A DNA stretch of 64,000 nt from Siderastrea siderea (lineage: Eukaryota; Cnidaria; Anthozoa; Scleractinia; Rhizangiidae), in NCBI GenBank assembly GCA_964030785.1, contig OZ034970.1, positions 21,894,634 through 21,958,633 of the forward strand, in the 5' to 3' direction. The position numbers and the translations under genes are program-made. This document shows positions 35,200-44,359 of this stretch, piece after piece; position 1 is the stretch's first letter; the number at the start of each line of letters is the position of its first letter. The notes beneath the pieces were generated by a model. It did no database searches. It saw nothing but the letters and a program-made list of their open reading frames with translations, and was not told the DNA's origin.

Positions 35200-36134
35200 T
35201 GCATGGTTCAATTTTGCCTGTTACTATCCCCCCACCGGGCAACCCCGGGGACAAGTCCAGCCCTCGAGCCCGGGGGTGGGGAATTGTTTGAAGTGGTCTT
35301 GTCCCGGGGGTAGGAGAGTGGGGCAAATCGAAAACAACTTCTTGTTGTTCTTGTAAAGTACGTCCTTCTCAGTTGATATGATGGCCCCAGACCACGTGGA
35401 GAAGATTGCCTATTTCCAGTGAAAATCTCTAGTATTTGTAGCAGACTGTTTAGAGAAGAATAATCTCTCAAAATTAAAATCTGTGTTCGACGGTACGTTT
35501 ATCATAAATTGTTGGACGAATGTGCATTTGATGCGTACTCGAATGAATGGTGGTCGTCACAAACAAAGAAATATTTCTTCAGTGTGTTTATATTTATAAT
35601 AAGACGACTTCAATAGACTCTATATAAAAACGGATGCACAGCTTTATGTTAAACAGAGATCTCCGTCCAGTGTTCTTATGAAACAAGCTAAGAAAAACTC
35701 CCTTAAATGCTGCCATCAATTTGTTCATGGGCCTCTTGTGCGTATGCGCTATATTTAGAATAAAACATGTGGCGAAGAAAATTTCTTTACTTGCCAGCCG
35801 TACGCCAGTGCAGGTAGAGTTTTTTCTTCAGTTTTCTGTTCATGTTTTTATTATATTATGCATGTAGTGTCCTTCGTTCAATAAACTCTAGAAAAGCGTT
35901 TAAGTTCTTGTCAAAACGTCTGGTTTTGCTATTGTACGGAAATCAATATCGTCATTTAGGTTTTGTACACAAAACAACGTATTTGTGGTCGATGAGGAGT
36001 CCCGGGGTTGGGGAATCGTCTCTTTCTGTGTGCCCGGGGGTGGGGAATAGACTGCCAAGTGAGAAAAAAAAATGCAAATCCCGGGGGTAGGCCCGGGGAG
36101 GGGGGGATGGTAACAGGTAGAATTGAACCATGCA
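35200..36134. mobile_element. PIF/Harbinger-like MITE with TAA duplication
   Basis: TGCATGGTTCAATT at the left is inverted at the right. TAA flanks both sides (35197-35199 and 36135-36137), matching the 3-bp TWA target preference of PIF/Harbinger transposons. GC-rich inverted blocks containing CCCGGGGGT follow inside each end. The 935 bp encode no recognisable transposase. Confidence 0.65.
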
Positions 36135-36143
36135 TAATATTGA

Positions 36144-36415
36144 GTGATAAACAAAATTAATTCACACATAAGCTTAACTTGAACTTAAATGAAGCCAAAT
36201 AAAATTATTGAAATTCAAGCAAACAATTCATAAGTGATAAACAAAATTAATTCACACATAAGCTTAAGTCTTGAGCTTAAGTGAAGCCCAATAAAATTAT
36301 TGAAATTCAAGCAAACAATTCATAAGTGATAAACAAAATTAATTCGCACATAAGCTTAAGTCTTGAGCTTAAGTGAAGCCAAATAAAATTATTGAAATTC
36401 AAGCACACAATTCAG
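36144..36415. repeat. Three-unit tandem repeat of about 91 bp
   Basis: GTGATAAACAAAATTAATTC recurs at 36144, 36234 and 36326 with nearly identical 90-92 bp units. It lies between the PIF-like MITE and the left end of the Polinton. Confidence 0.9.
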
Positions 36416-36492
36416 AAATCAGAATAAGGGTTAAAAAATATTTAAGACCTACTTCAGTAGATACATAAATGAGGATGTGCTTTTTCATCGAT

Positions 36493-36602
36493 AGTAGTTA
36501 TATAGTTGGGGGTACAAAAGCATTTTTCAAAATGCTTTCTTACCAAACCCAACTATAACTACTTTCCATCAGATGGCAACCATTTTATGGATACTATATT
36601 AT
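36493..36602 (+). repeat. Polinton left terminal inverted repeat
   Basis: About 110 bp match the right end in inverted orientation with roughly 85% identity by eye. The outer 71 bp (36493-36563) form a hairpin on their own: AGTAGTTATATAGTTGGG pairs with CCCAACTATAACTACT. Confidence 0.9.
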
Positions 36603-36604
36603 AA

Positions 36605-37081
36605 CTAGCGTATTTCATATAAATCGAACACATTTTCCGTTTTAACATCAGGAGATTCATCTATTTTATCAAAAATAAGTTTGTAATCATATGATTTGTC
36701 TTTGTCAATTGTACCGTAAGGGTATCTATATTCAATTGTCCAATAATTGAGCACAGGTGTCTTCGTATTACCCGTGTAAACTTTGTTGAATATTAAAGTT
36801 TCTGTACTTCCATCATTATAATTAATAGTTCTTGTCCTTCCTACTTCTCGGAATATATATTTAGTGTCAAATTCACCACTTTTACCGATGATCAGTTTTT
36901 CGATTTTTGGTATGTTTCCGTCAAGTGTATATCCATGGAATCTAAATTCGACTGTCTTATATCTAATCTCAGGTGTCTTCTCATTGTCCGTGTAAACTTT
37001 GTGAATTTTTTCGGTTTTTATAAATATATCATTATAATTATTTTCTGTTAACAATTGTGATTTTCGGTTTGTGATTTTCAT
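36605..37081 (-). CDS. Terminal-family protein, copy L1 (unknown function)
   Basis: The 158-residue protein is built of two similar halves: each has a beta-rich block ending in VEFR-HGYTLDG or IEYRYPYGTIDK, preceded by YTDNEKTP or YTGNTKTP. The start is preceded by a TATATAA tract and the TCTAAT motif. It is a paralogue of the neighbouring gene at 37167-37613 and of the gene at the opposite end (56075). It reads outward, with its stop close to the terminal repeat. No signal peptide or membrane segment is visible. I do not recognise a domain of known function. Being next to the ends it may be a DNA-end or host-interaction factor, but that is a guess. Confidence 0.75.
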   Translation of the reverse strand: MKITNRKSQLLTENNYNDIFIKTEKIHKVYTDNEKTPEIRYKTVEFRFHGYTLDGNIPKIEKLIIGKSGEFDTKYIFREVGRTRTINYNDGSTETLIFNKVYTGNTKTPVLNYWTIEYRYPYGTIDKDKSYDYKLIFDKIDESPDVKTENVFDLYEIR

Positions 37082-37095
37082 TTATATATAATTTA

Positions 37096-37102
37096 ATTAG
37101 AT
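37096..37102 (-). promoter_or_regulatory. TCTAAT-type motif of gene L1
   Basis: ATCTAAT followed by an AT-only tract leading into the ATG at 37081. Confidence 0.55.
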
Positions 37103-37166
37103 AAAATTATCAGACAGTTTTCCCTTGAGGTATAAAAGCATGGTTATATTTGAAATTAATAACCTA

Positions 37167-37613
37167 TTAAACATCAGGAGATTCGTCTTCAAATTTAGAT
37201 TCACCGATTTTAATCTCATTTTTTGATCTGTTTTTGTCAATTGTACCGTCAGGGTATCTAAATTCGATTATCCTACGTGAGGGCATAGATTTCTTTTCCC
37301 TGTTCATGTCAATTTTGTAAATCTTTATAGTTTTTGTACTGTTATCATTATAATGAATAGTTGTTAACATTTCTACTTCTCGGAATATATATTTAGTGCA
37401 ATATTCATCGATTTCATCCATATTCCCTCTGTAAGTGTTTGATCTTTTTTCATCAATTGTGCCGTCAGGGTGTTTGAATTCGACCATCTTCCATCTGAAA
37501 ACAGGTGTATTCTCATTACCCACATAATTTTTTGAAATATAAATTTTTTTTGTACATCCATCCTTATAATCAATTTTTGCTGACAATTGCGATTCTCGGG
37601 TAGCAATTTCCAT
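37167..37613 (-). CDS. Terminal-family protein, copy L2 (unknown function)
   Basis: The 148-residue protein repeats the YKDGCTKKIYISKNYVGNEN and VEFKHPDGTIDEKRS pattern twice, so it is an internal duplication like copy L1. Its N terminus (MEIATRESQLS) and 40 bp of upstream DNA are almost identical to those of the right-end gene at 56075 (MEIATREST), so this gene was once part of a longer terminal inverted repeat or was copied between ends. The upstream sequence has TCCAAT in place of TCTAAT. Function unknown. Confidence 0.75.
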   Translation of the reverse strand: MEIATRESQLSAKIDYKDGCTKKIYISKNYVGNENTPVFRWKMVEFKHPDGTIDEKRSNTYRGNMDEIDEYCTKYIFREVEMLTTIHYNDNSTKTIKIYKIDMNREKKSMPSRRIIEFRYPDGTIDKNRSKNEIKIGESKFEDESPDV

Positions 37614-37658
37614 TTATATATAATATAATTGGATAAAATTATCAGAAGTTTCTGCATT

Positions 37659-40600
37659 TTAGTTTTTTATTGCATTATGTCCGTAAGCAAGACTTTTGAT
37701 TCCATCATTTGAAATATATCTTTTGTCGTCGAAACAGCTGAGTGACACTTTATTAAGCTCGTAACTTCCGATTTGATGATTCATACTTCTGATTGTTTTC
37801 ATGGTGTGATGTATTTGTTTGTTGTTGATTAATACATTTTTGTAATCTTCATGTTTGATATTATTTTTTATTATATTCTTCTTGATTCCTTTGGCTGTTT
37901 TTCCTTCTTTATGATTGTTTTTTTTGTAACTATACATTTTTGATCTAAGACCGACAAATTCTGTGATTGGTATTCCAGCTGCTTCATCTTTGAATTTGCC
38001 GATTACCTTCTTGTTTGTTTTGTTGAAATACAGAGAGTTTTCTGGATAGTCGCTGTTGTCAAATCGATCTTTATCATTCCAAAAGTCTCGGTACACATCT
38101 TCAGCTTCAATCTCATATGTTAGACTGTCTGTGTCAGTGAAGAGCAGCTTGGCTTTGTCTCCATACTTTTCTTTTGTGTAGTTATAATGAAAATCATACA
38201 TTAGAGTTTTACTCAGATCAAGAATACACATACCCACATATGCCGGCCTGTTTAGGGTTAGTGTTTCTTTGATCTTATGCACTGCTACCAGATTTTCATT
38301 GAATATCTTACTACTTACATAAGTTGGTTTAGAAGCCATCTTCAATAGTTTCTTCTCATCTGTAATAAGTCTGACATCGACACGTTTTCTTATGTTCTCC
38401 ATTGTCTTTCCAAACACTGAGTTATTCATTAGCTTGAAGAAATCTTTTTCGAATGAATTTTTCGCTTGAGTACGTTTTTGTGTATTGAAGTCAATGTATT
38501 GTTTAAGCCAAGGTGACTGATTGAATTCTAATACTCTATGCACTTTCTTTATTTTCAATCCAAGATCAAGATACAACTGTAGATTTCTATAGTGTAGAAC
38601 ATATTTTTCTTTGTCGCATAAAGTAGGGATCAGTTTGTGTACTAGTCCCGTGGAAATATTAAATTTGTTTTGTATTTTCTTGCAATAATCGGATAACATG
38701 TTATCAGTTACTTTCACTTTTTCTGACCCTAGAGGGTAGTCGTTATGAAGGTCATGCAACTCTTTGGGGTATTCTAGATCAACTTCTAGTATCAATCCTT
38801 TATTACTGTCTTCATTATACTGAGCTAAATTGATTTTATTAATCTGCTTTTCCGTCAACCATTTGAAACCACCAGTAGGGAGGTATTGACTCATAGCCCA
38901 ACCGTATAAATTATTAGCATCAAGATACATAATGTACTTTGAGGGCGCCTTCTCATCATATTCTTTCATGTACTTGTTGTTTGCTTTACCATATCGATTG
39001 GCTATATAAGATATACCACCGCGCATACCTTTTTCAATGAATTGAAACATATCTATGTCTGTCATTAGTTCCAATTTGATATTAGTCATCTTCAACATAG
39101 CATCCCATGACAAACCAGGAGATGTGAAGTAGTGACAGGGGTCAAGTTTGTAATACTGAAGACAGGTTTTACGGAAGTTTTCAAACACGTCAGCTAATAG
39201 AAGAATATCAGACTTAAGATATAGATTGTGGTATTCACCCATCGTTTGTAATTGAAATGTATTCCACACTTTTTGAGCATGGCTATAATCCTCATCTGTT
39301 ATGTGCTCATTATTCAATATGCTGTAAAATTCTTCTTTAGTTGGCAATTCTGTTTTATTGAATTTTTCAAAACTGTCCATGAAATCGTATGGATAAATAC
39401 CTTTTCGCGTCATAAGATTGAATTTTTCTTTTTTGAATTTTTTGCTTGTATATTTCAAAGCTTCTGCCGGCAAATTACTGATTAATTTATCCAAACTTGA
39501 GCTCATAAACTGGAAACTGTCAATGAATGTTAGATGATTACCAAGCATGAAAGCCATATATTTTTCCATATTGTTCGGTATGGCATTGATATTCATTTGT
39601 TTCTCCTCTCCTTTCTTATTTTTGTATGCATGTTTCTTAACAACTGCTCCAATCTCTTGCATTATAAAATGACTGTCATAACCTCTCAAATTATGGAATA
39701 TCACTGGAATTTTAATTTCTTCTGGATTTATTCTAAGTTTCAGATTACAGTCTTGATGTGCTGAGCCTCTGTATTTGCCAGTAATATGGCAATGATCTCT
39801 GACTCGAATGTCTTTTTCAGTATATTTTTTATAACAGATGTGACATGTTGTTGCTTTTTTGAATTCATCTTCATCCTCTTTTGTCATTTTTAATGGTTCG
39901 TTGAAAAATGTCTTCATTACTTTTTTACAGTATTTTACTTCTTCTAACATATTTTCCATGAATTTGTAAACAGCCTTTTCACCTCTATATAGTTGTATTG
40001 GTTTTGTATATTCGTCATCATAACAGCTGACAACCTTGTATCCATAGCTGCAGTCTGTGTGTCTTTGGTAGGCTTCGGTGTATGATTTATCACTGTCGGG
40101 TTGGCATCCTTGAATCTTTTCTGTTATAGCCTCAAAGTCTGCGTAGATAACAAATGGCACAGGTTGCTGCTTATGAAAATTATTGAATTTCAGTATGTTA
40201 TTATCTTTAGTTGGCATATTTACTGCTTGAGTGCCGTTCACTTGAATGCAATTATCTTTATGATTATTTAATACCCTTTCAGAACTGAAACATTGTAGAC
40301 AGTACATACAAAAGTGTTTCCTCTCTTTGTGTTTTGTTTGATTGTACATGAACTTGTTGAAATCCTTTATGAGAACATAATGCTTGTTTTCATCTTTCGC
40401 TACCAGAAGTAGTTCCATGTGATCTTCATATTTTTCTTTGGAAACATAGATCGGGTACGGTTGTTTGTCTTCATATCCGAATACGTTTATATTGATACTG
40501 TTTTGCTTCTCGATTTTGTTGAACTGCTTAATAGTTACTGGAAATTCAATTCCTGAGTAGTCTAACTTTTCAACGTATGGTTTGTCTGTCTTTTTTATTC

Positions 40601-41432
40601 TTTGTGGGTATTTATCTTGCGGATTTAAATGTCGGATATGACACCATCTGAAACATTCATTATCCTCATTTTTCATGTTTATTAAGCCTTTAGCGCTGTT
40701 TCGCAGTTCGTAAGGCAGTTGGATATATGAGGATCCTTTCAATGGTTTGTATTTGACAATGTTGAGGTAATGACTATCGACAGATTTGATTGTCCAACCA
40801 GATCCTTCTGATATCCACTGAGAGATCTGGTTTAAGATATTTTGTTTAGACATTTGTAATGCTTCATTGATTTCCATTTGGTTGATTATTGTTTGAGGTG
40901 TACTATTGAAATATGCTAACTTTTCAACTATTTCATTACCAGAATTTTTTTCGAATGTGACTTTCAATGTTTCAACGTATTTCAAGCCTTTCATTTCATT
41001 CAACAAACTTATTACACTATGTTCTATAGCCTTTCTCGTGTTTTGCATTTGGGCTAAGGGGTCTTTATTGTTTTTGATACTGATTTCATAAGACTTAGTA
41101 TAACCTTTTAAAGCTTTATCTGTTTGTTCTATTTTGGTTCTTGGTGCTGGAACTGGTTTATCCATTGGTTTTTTGGTTCTTGGTGCTGGAACCGGTTTGT
41201 AATCATCCCTGAATTCTGGAGGTGGAAGAATGATGTTTTCTTCATATTCTTTAGCCATCTGCTTAACACTCTTGCGAGGTGTTGGAACTGGTGGTCTTGG
41301 TTTGTATGTTCTTGATGCTGGAACTGGCTTCTTCTTCTCCTGCTTCAGAAGCAATTTGATAAGTTCCGATTTGTTGAGTTTCTTCAAACTAGCTTTGTTC
41401 ATTTCTATATAATTATATTTTTTTATTTCCAT
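37659..41432 (-). CDS. polB: Protein-primed family B DNA polymerase
   Basis: This intact 1,257-residue protein replicates the element from a protein primer. Visible parts in order: lysine/proline-rich N terminus with four PVPAPRT-type repeats (about residues 33-105); a C2H2-like finger FCMYCLQCF (about 372); exonuclease motif I YADFEA (about 431); a CHICYKKY...HCHITGKYRG HNH/endonuclease VII-like zinc insert (about 527); Exo II HNLRGYDSHF (581); Exo III YLKSDILLLADVF (740); polymerase motif A YLDANNLYGWAM (837); motif B NNSVFGKTMENI (1004); motif C FTDTDSLTYE (1100) and the KxY box RSKMYSY (1164). All catalytic acids are present. The start follows ATAGTATATAT and lacks the TCTAAT motif seen at structural genes. 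The SH3-ligand-like PVPAPR repeats are unusual for a polymerase. Confidence 0.96.
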   Translation of the reverse strand: MEIKKYNYIEMNKASLKKLNKSELIKLLLKQEKKKPVPASRTYKPRPPVPTPRKSVKQMAKEYEENIILPPPEFRDDYKPVPAPRTKKPMDKPVPAPRTKIEQTDKALKGYTKSYEISIKNNKDPLAQMQNTRKAIEHSVISLLNEMKGLKYVETLKVTFEKNSGNEIVEKLAYFNSTPQTIINQMEINEALQMSKQNILNQISQWISEGSGWTIKSVDSHYLNIVKYKPLKGSSYIQLPYELRNSAKGLINMKNEDNECFRWCHIRHLNPQDKYPQRIKKTDKPYVEKLDYSGIEFPVTIKQFNKIEKQNSININVFGYEDKQPYPIYVSKEKYEDHMELLLVAKDENKHYVLIKDFNKFMYNQTKHKERKHFCMYCLQCFSSERVLNNHKDNCIQVNGTQAVNMPTKDNNILKFNNFHKQQPVPFVIYADFEAITEKIQGCQPDSDKSYTEAYQRHTDCSYGYKVVSCYDDEYTKPIQLYRGEKAVYKFMENMLEEVKYCKKVMKTFFNEPLKMTKEDEDEFKKATTCHICYKKYTEKDIRVRDHCHITGKYRGSAHQDCNLKLRINPEEIKIPVIFHNLRGYDSHFIMQEIGAVVKKHAYKNKKGEEKQMNINAIPNNMEKYMAFMLGNHLTFIDSFQFMSSSLDKLISNLPAEALKYTSKKFKKEKFNLMTRKGIYPYDFMDSFEKFNKTELPTKEEFYSILNNEHITDEDYSHAQKVWNTFQLQTMGEYHNLYLKSDILLLADVFENFRKTCLQYYKLDPCHYFTSPGLSWDAMLKMTNIKLELMTDIDMFQFIEKGMRGGISYIANRYGKANNKYMKEYDEKAPSKYIMYLDANNLYGWAMSQYLPTGGFKWLTEKQINKINLAQYNEDSNKGLILEVDLEYPKELHDLHNDYPLGSEKVKVTDNMLSDYCKKIQNKFNISTGLVHKLIPTLCDKEKYVLHYRNLQLYLDLGLKIKKVHRVLEFNQSPWLKQYIDFNTQKRTQAKNSFEKDFFKLMNNSVFGKTMENIRKRVDVRLITDEKKLLKMASKPTYVSSKIFNENLVAVHKIKETLTLNRPAYVGMCILDLSKTLMYDFHYNYTKEKYGDKAKLLFTDTDSLTYEIEAEDVYRDFWNDKDRFDNSDYPENSLYFNKTNKKVIGKFKDEAAGIPITEFVGLRSKMYSYKKNNHKEGKTAKGIKKNIIKNNIKHEDYKNVLINNKQIHHTMKTIRSMNHQIGSYELNKVSLSCFDDKRYISNDGIKSLAYGHNAIKN

Positions 41433-41539
41433 ATATATACTATAGTATTGATATTCTTTTAAGCCTTTTCAATAGTTCGTTTAAATATAGTCAAGAATTC
41501 AAATGATCCGATTATGGATCCTTCAAACTGTGAAATAAT

Positions 41540-41794
41540 TTAATTTTTGTGTATTATGTCAATTATTTTTCTCCATGATATTGATGCAATGCTATTTTTT
41601 CGGTGCTTTATCGTCTTCAAATGACACCATTTACCAGCAAGAGTATAATTACGACCAGTATTGCATATATCACAATACCATTCCTTATTTAACATGTACT
41701 TCGATTTTTGTTGTTTTATAGCCTCCTTCTTCTCCTCTTCAGTTGAATACTTTTTTGGTCTACCTCGACCTCTCTTTACATTTTGATTTTCCAT
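41540..41794 (-). CDS. AT-hook plus zinc-finger small DNA-binding protein
   Basis: The 84-residue protein begins with RGRGRPKKY, a textbook AT-hook for the minor groove of AT-rich DNA, then an alpha-helical EEEKKEAIKQQKSKY stretch, then WYCDICNTGRNYTLAGKWCH with a C-x2-C...C/H arrangement likely to bind zinc. It starts at ATATATATGG without the TCTAAT motif. It lies between polB and the BRO-like gene, in the replication cluster. A chromatin-binding or transcription role is likely but not shown. Confidence 0.75.
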   Translation of the reverse strand: MENQNVKRGRGRPKKYSTEEEKKEAIKQQKSKYMLNKEWYCDICNTGRNYTLAGKWCHLKTIKHRKNSIASISWRKIIDIIHKN

Positions 41795-41822
41795 ATATAT
41801 AATCTATATATTATTTTTCTCT

Positions 41823-42635
41823 TTATAAGTGTTTGTGTATGAATTTCAAATGATTGCTTAATGTTTCTGTTGACTTGAATTTTCTGGAACAATGTTTGCA
41901 TTTGATTCTTACACCCTGGAAATAAAGTATGATTTCTTTAATGATTTCATCATAATCGTTGCTGACTAATATTTTGTAATTGTTGTTTTCGTACTCTTGT
42001 AGCATCATCTCCTGTTCTTCTGAAAGCTTTCCATAACCAGTTGGTGTTTTAAATTCGATTGCAAAACCTGAGTACTTCAAATGCATATTTCCAATGAATA
42101 GATCACAAGCTCCCTTCTGATAACCCATGTTGTATGATTTTATTCTCATGTTACCATTAATTTGGTTTTCACCTAATGTTGGGATTAGGATTGCTTTAGG
42201 ATAATTGTTTCTAATAAAGTTGACTACCTTTTTATGTAAATCATATTCTGTGTTGATATTGAATGTCAGCATTTTGTATGGCCTGTTGTTGAATTCATAC
42301 TTACCGGTTTTTCTGATTGATGGTAAAACTTCCTTAGTAACCCATCGTTGGAAATCTTTAGCTTTATCCATTTTTGATCTCAATATTAGGCTGTACAATC
42401 CAGATTCATTTATATAAATCGTGTTTCCGGTGTTCCGTGTTAAAGGGGACGAATTGTCCCCCTTGGATTTGAGCCTCTTAAGTGAACATTTATCTTCTTC
42501 ATCAACATGTTTGAAAATCGCTTTATTGGTATCTTCTTATCCCAAAATGCTAGCAACTGTTTTACCACGAAACCAAATATCATCATCCTTTTTGATAATA
42601 TTCAGTTTTTTTCCTTCATAAGTGAAAATTTCCAT
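41823..42635 (-). pseudogene. BRO-N / PD-(D/E)XK nuclease / C2H2 protein with one nonsense codon
   Basis: An open frame begins at 42635 behind an AT-rich leader and encodes the start of a BRO-N domain, but meets a TAA at 42537-42539 after 32 codons, where the family has a tyrosine after glycine. The same frame reopens and runs to 41823. The remainder (191 residues from an internal ATG at 42398) holds the end of BRO-N (SLILRSKMDKAKDFQRWV, VLPSIRKTGKY), a nuclease-like region with GACDLFIG and AIEFKTPTGYGKLS (the D...ExK pattern of VRR-NUC-like enzymes), and a final C2H2 finger CKHCSRKF. BRO-N proteins are DNA-binding factors of large DNA viruses. A truncated product from the internal start remains possible. 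Confidence 0.8.
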
Positions 42636-42780
42636 ATGTATGTATTAATGCTATATATTATTTTCTGTTTAAATAAGATAGCCAGAAACAATTATATTTT
42701 TGGCTATAAAATAGCAAATAAACAGTATATACTGTATCGATTGATATAATATATATTAGATAATTCTCTTTAAAACACTT

Positions 42781-43818
42781 TCATAAACCCCTTAAGTCCT
42801 TCATTGGAATCCAACTGTTAAAGTCATCACTATATCCCTTCCACTTAACTAAAGCTTGTTTCTTCTTATAATCTCTGCGGATTACCTTATCAATTCTGAA
42901 TACCTCTTGTTTTGCTTTTAATAATTCAGGTTCATAAAAACTCCCTTGAATGTCTTCACCTCTGAGATCCTTTAGTTTGTAAGTTATTGGATTCGTATAT
43001 TGGATTTCACTAATTGTAAACATTTCTTCTGTCCAGTTTGGAGTGTATCCTTTATCGAACACATTCCGTTTATACTTACTTATTCTGACCTTATCACCAA
43101 CTTTGAATTTCGGTTTCTGTTTTGATGTTTCGATAACACCATACAGATTAAAGTAAACAGTCCCTTCATTCTTCTTTTTACTGGTTTCTATGGGTGTCAT
43201 TTTGATAGAGCTATGTTTAGTGTTGTTATACTGTTGCACTAATTTGGGTAGCATGTCTAAATACTGTGTATTACCTTGAATAGTAAACTGCTTCCACATC
43301 TTGGTTTTAATTGTTCGATTCCATCGTTCACATACGCTACTTTTCTCTTCATTTTCAGTTGAGTACAAGGTTATTTTATTCTTATCAAGAAGTTCCTTAA
43401 CATGTTTGTTGTAATACTCTTTGCCTTTATCAGTCCATAAATATTCCGGTTTTCTACCTTCTTTAAGGATTGTTTTAAAAGCATTCATAACGGTTTCACC
43501 TTTTTTATCTTTTAATGGGACAATCCAACCGTATTTAGAGAATACATCTAAAACCATAAGAAGATATCTGTAGCCAGCGTTCCATCGACTGAACTTTTGC
43601 ATCTCAACAATATCAGAGCACCATATTTCGTCAATATGATTTACAATTACCCGCCGCCGAGTAAAATTTCGTTTTATCGGTTTATGAAGCTCATCAGCTA
43701 ATTTTTCTTGCCAGTTTTCTTCACTCGACGGCCTTTCCCGTTTTTTGTCTTCCTTTGTTTCACACCAAGACCTAGTTTTTGTTTTGTGTTGATTAAAAAT
43801 CTTGCGGTTTGTCCCCAT
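42781..43818 (-). CDS. int: Retroviral-type (rve) integrase with C-terminal chromodomain
   Basis: This inserts the element into host DNA. The DDE catalytic residues are at D69 (IWCSDIVEM), D130 (LWTDKGKEYY) and E164 (SVCERWNRT), counted from the ATG at 43818. An SH3-like basic region follows (KFKVGDKVRISKYKRN), then a chromodomain VIRRDYKKKQALVKWKGYSD with DFNSWIPM (about 301-340), which may read histone marks. The first about 40 residues overlap the PLA2 gene in another frame and look like an artefact of the ATG. The conserved start ELHKPIKRNF has no ATG before it, so this frame is probably entered by a -1 frameshift from the PLA2 frame at 43740-43746. Confidence 0.93.
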   Translation of the reverse strand: MGTNRKIFNQHKTKTRSWCETKEDKKRERPSSEENWQEKLADELHKPIKRNFTRRRVIVNHIDEIWCSDIVEMQKFSRWNAGYRYLLMVLDVFSKYGWIVPLKDKKGETVMNAFKTILKEGRKPEYLWTDKGKEYYNKHVKELLDKNKITLYSTENEEKSSVCERWNRTIKTKMWKQFTIQGNTQYLDMLPKLVQQYNNTKHSSIKMTPIETSKKKNEGTVYFNLYGVIETSKQKPKFKVGDKVRISKYKRNVFDKGYTPNWTEEMFTISEIQYTNPITYKLKDLRGEDIQGSFYEPELLKAKQEVFRIDKVIRRDYKKKQALVKWKGYSDDFNSWIPMKDLRGL

Positions 43819-44333
43819 TTAGGCATCTGTCCATAAGGTATTCCATCCAATGACTTGACCATTTGTTTGTCACATTCACCTTTGTTTTTCCCCATATCAT
43901 AACAAATATCATGATGAGCTGCTATTTCATCCACTTTATTGTAAGGTTGTACGTGCCACTTGGTGACCTCTCCAGTGTTCCTATCATACTCTAACTGTTT
44001 ATCGAGAGGGTTATATGGCCCCATGTATTTATACTTTCCAGGAGTCCATCCAGCTTTTGGTTTCGGTATTTTCCCAATTAGTTTATGTATATCAACACCT
44101 GCGCCATCCAAATCCTTTCTGTCAGTTTTATACTTTTTGTTTGGCCTGATTTTAGTAGATAATTGATCAAGAGCTTGACTTCCAACATTCTGAATCATTG
44201 GATTCAACTTATCCAGAGTATAATCGATAGCCTTTTTCTGCAGTTTTGGGTTCCTCAAGGCTTCTGATCCATAATATCTTCCCATTTCAACTGCCTTTTT
44301 ACCTAACCAAGGGATTCCATGTTGCACAAACAT
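43698..44333 (-). CDS. Parvovirus-type phospholipase A2 domain protein
   Basis: The frame is open from 44392 although its first ATG is at 44333. The PLA2 signature is clear: calcium loop YMGPYNPL (residues 103-110 from that ATG) and catalytic HHDICYD (140-146), followed by CDKQMV. Such domains in parvovirus VP1 hydrolyse phospholipids so that entering particles can leave the endosome, and they are known in adintovirus/Polinton capsid genes. The N-terminal 75 residues are helical. The C terminus is lysine-rich (KGRRVKKTGKKN) and overlaps the integrase frame by 121 nt. No promoter motif precedes it, and it is probably reached by -1 frameshifting from the zinc-ribbon gene upstream. Confidence 0.88.
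   Translation of the reverse strand: MFVQHGIPWLGKKAVEMGRYYGSEALRNPKLQKKAIDYTLDKLNPMIQNVGSQALDQLSTKIRPNKKYKTDRKDLDGAGVDIHKLIGKIPKPKAGWTPGKYKYMGPYNPLDKQLEYDRNTGEVTKWHVQPYNKVDEIAAHHDICYDMGKNKGECDKQMVKSLDGIPYGQMPKWGQTARFLINTKQKLGLGVKQRKTKNGKGRRVKKTGKKN
43740..43746 (-). promoter_or_regulatory. Candidate -1 frameshift site 2 (AAAAAAC), PLA2 to integrase
   Basis: A AAA AAC is in the zero frame of the PLA2 gene. After a 7-base spacer a stem of 10 bp (14 with G-U pairs), GCCGTCGAGT (43723-43732) with ACTCGGCGGC (43653-43662), can form over a loop of about 60 bases. After slipping, translation runs straight into the conserved integrase start. Confidence 0.8.
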
Positions 44334-44359
44334 ATCTAAACCGGTTGATGCTACTGTAT

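Noticed and set aside
36144..36415. Tandem repeat as part of the Polinton terminus
   Set aside because: It lies outside the ATCGAT duplication and has no counterpart at the right end.
39252..39764. Plus-strand open frames inside the polymerase gene
   Set aside because: They are antisense shadows of polB with no motifs.
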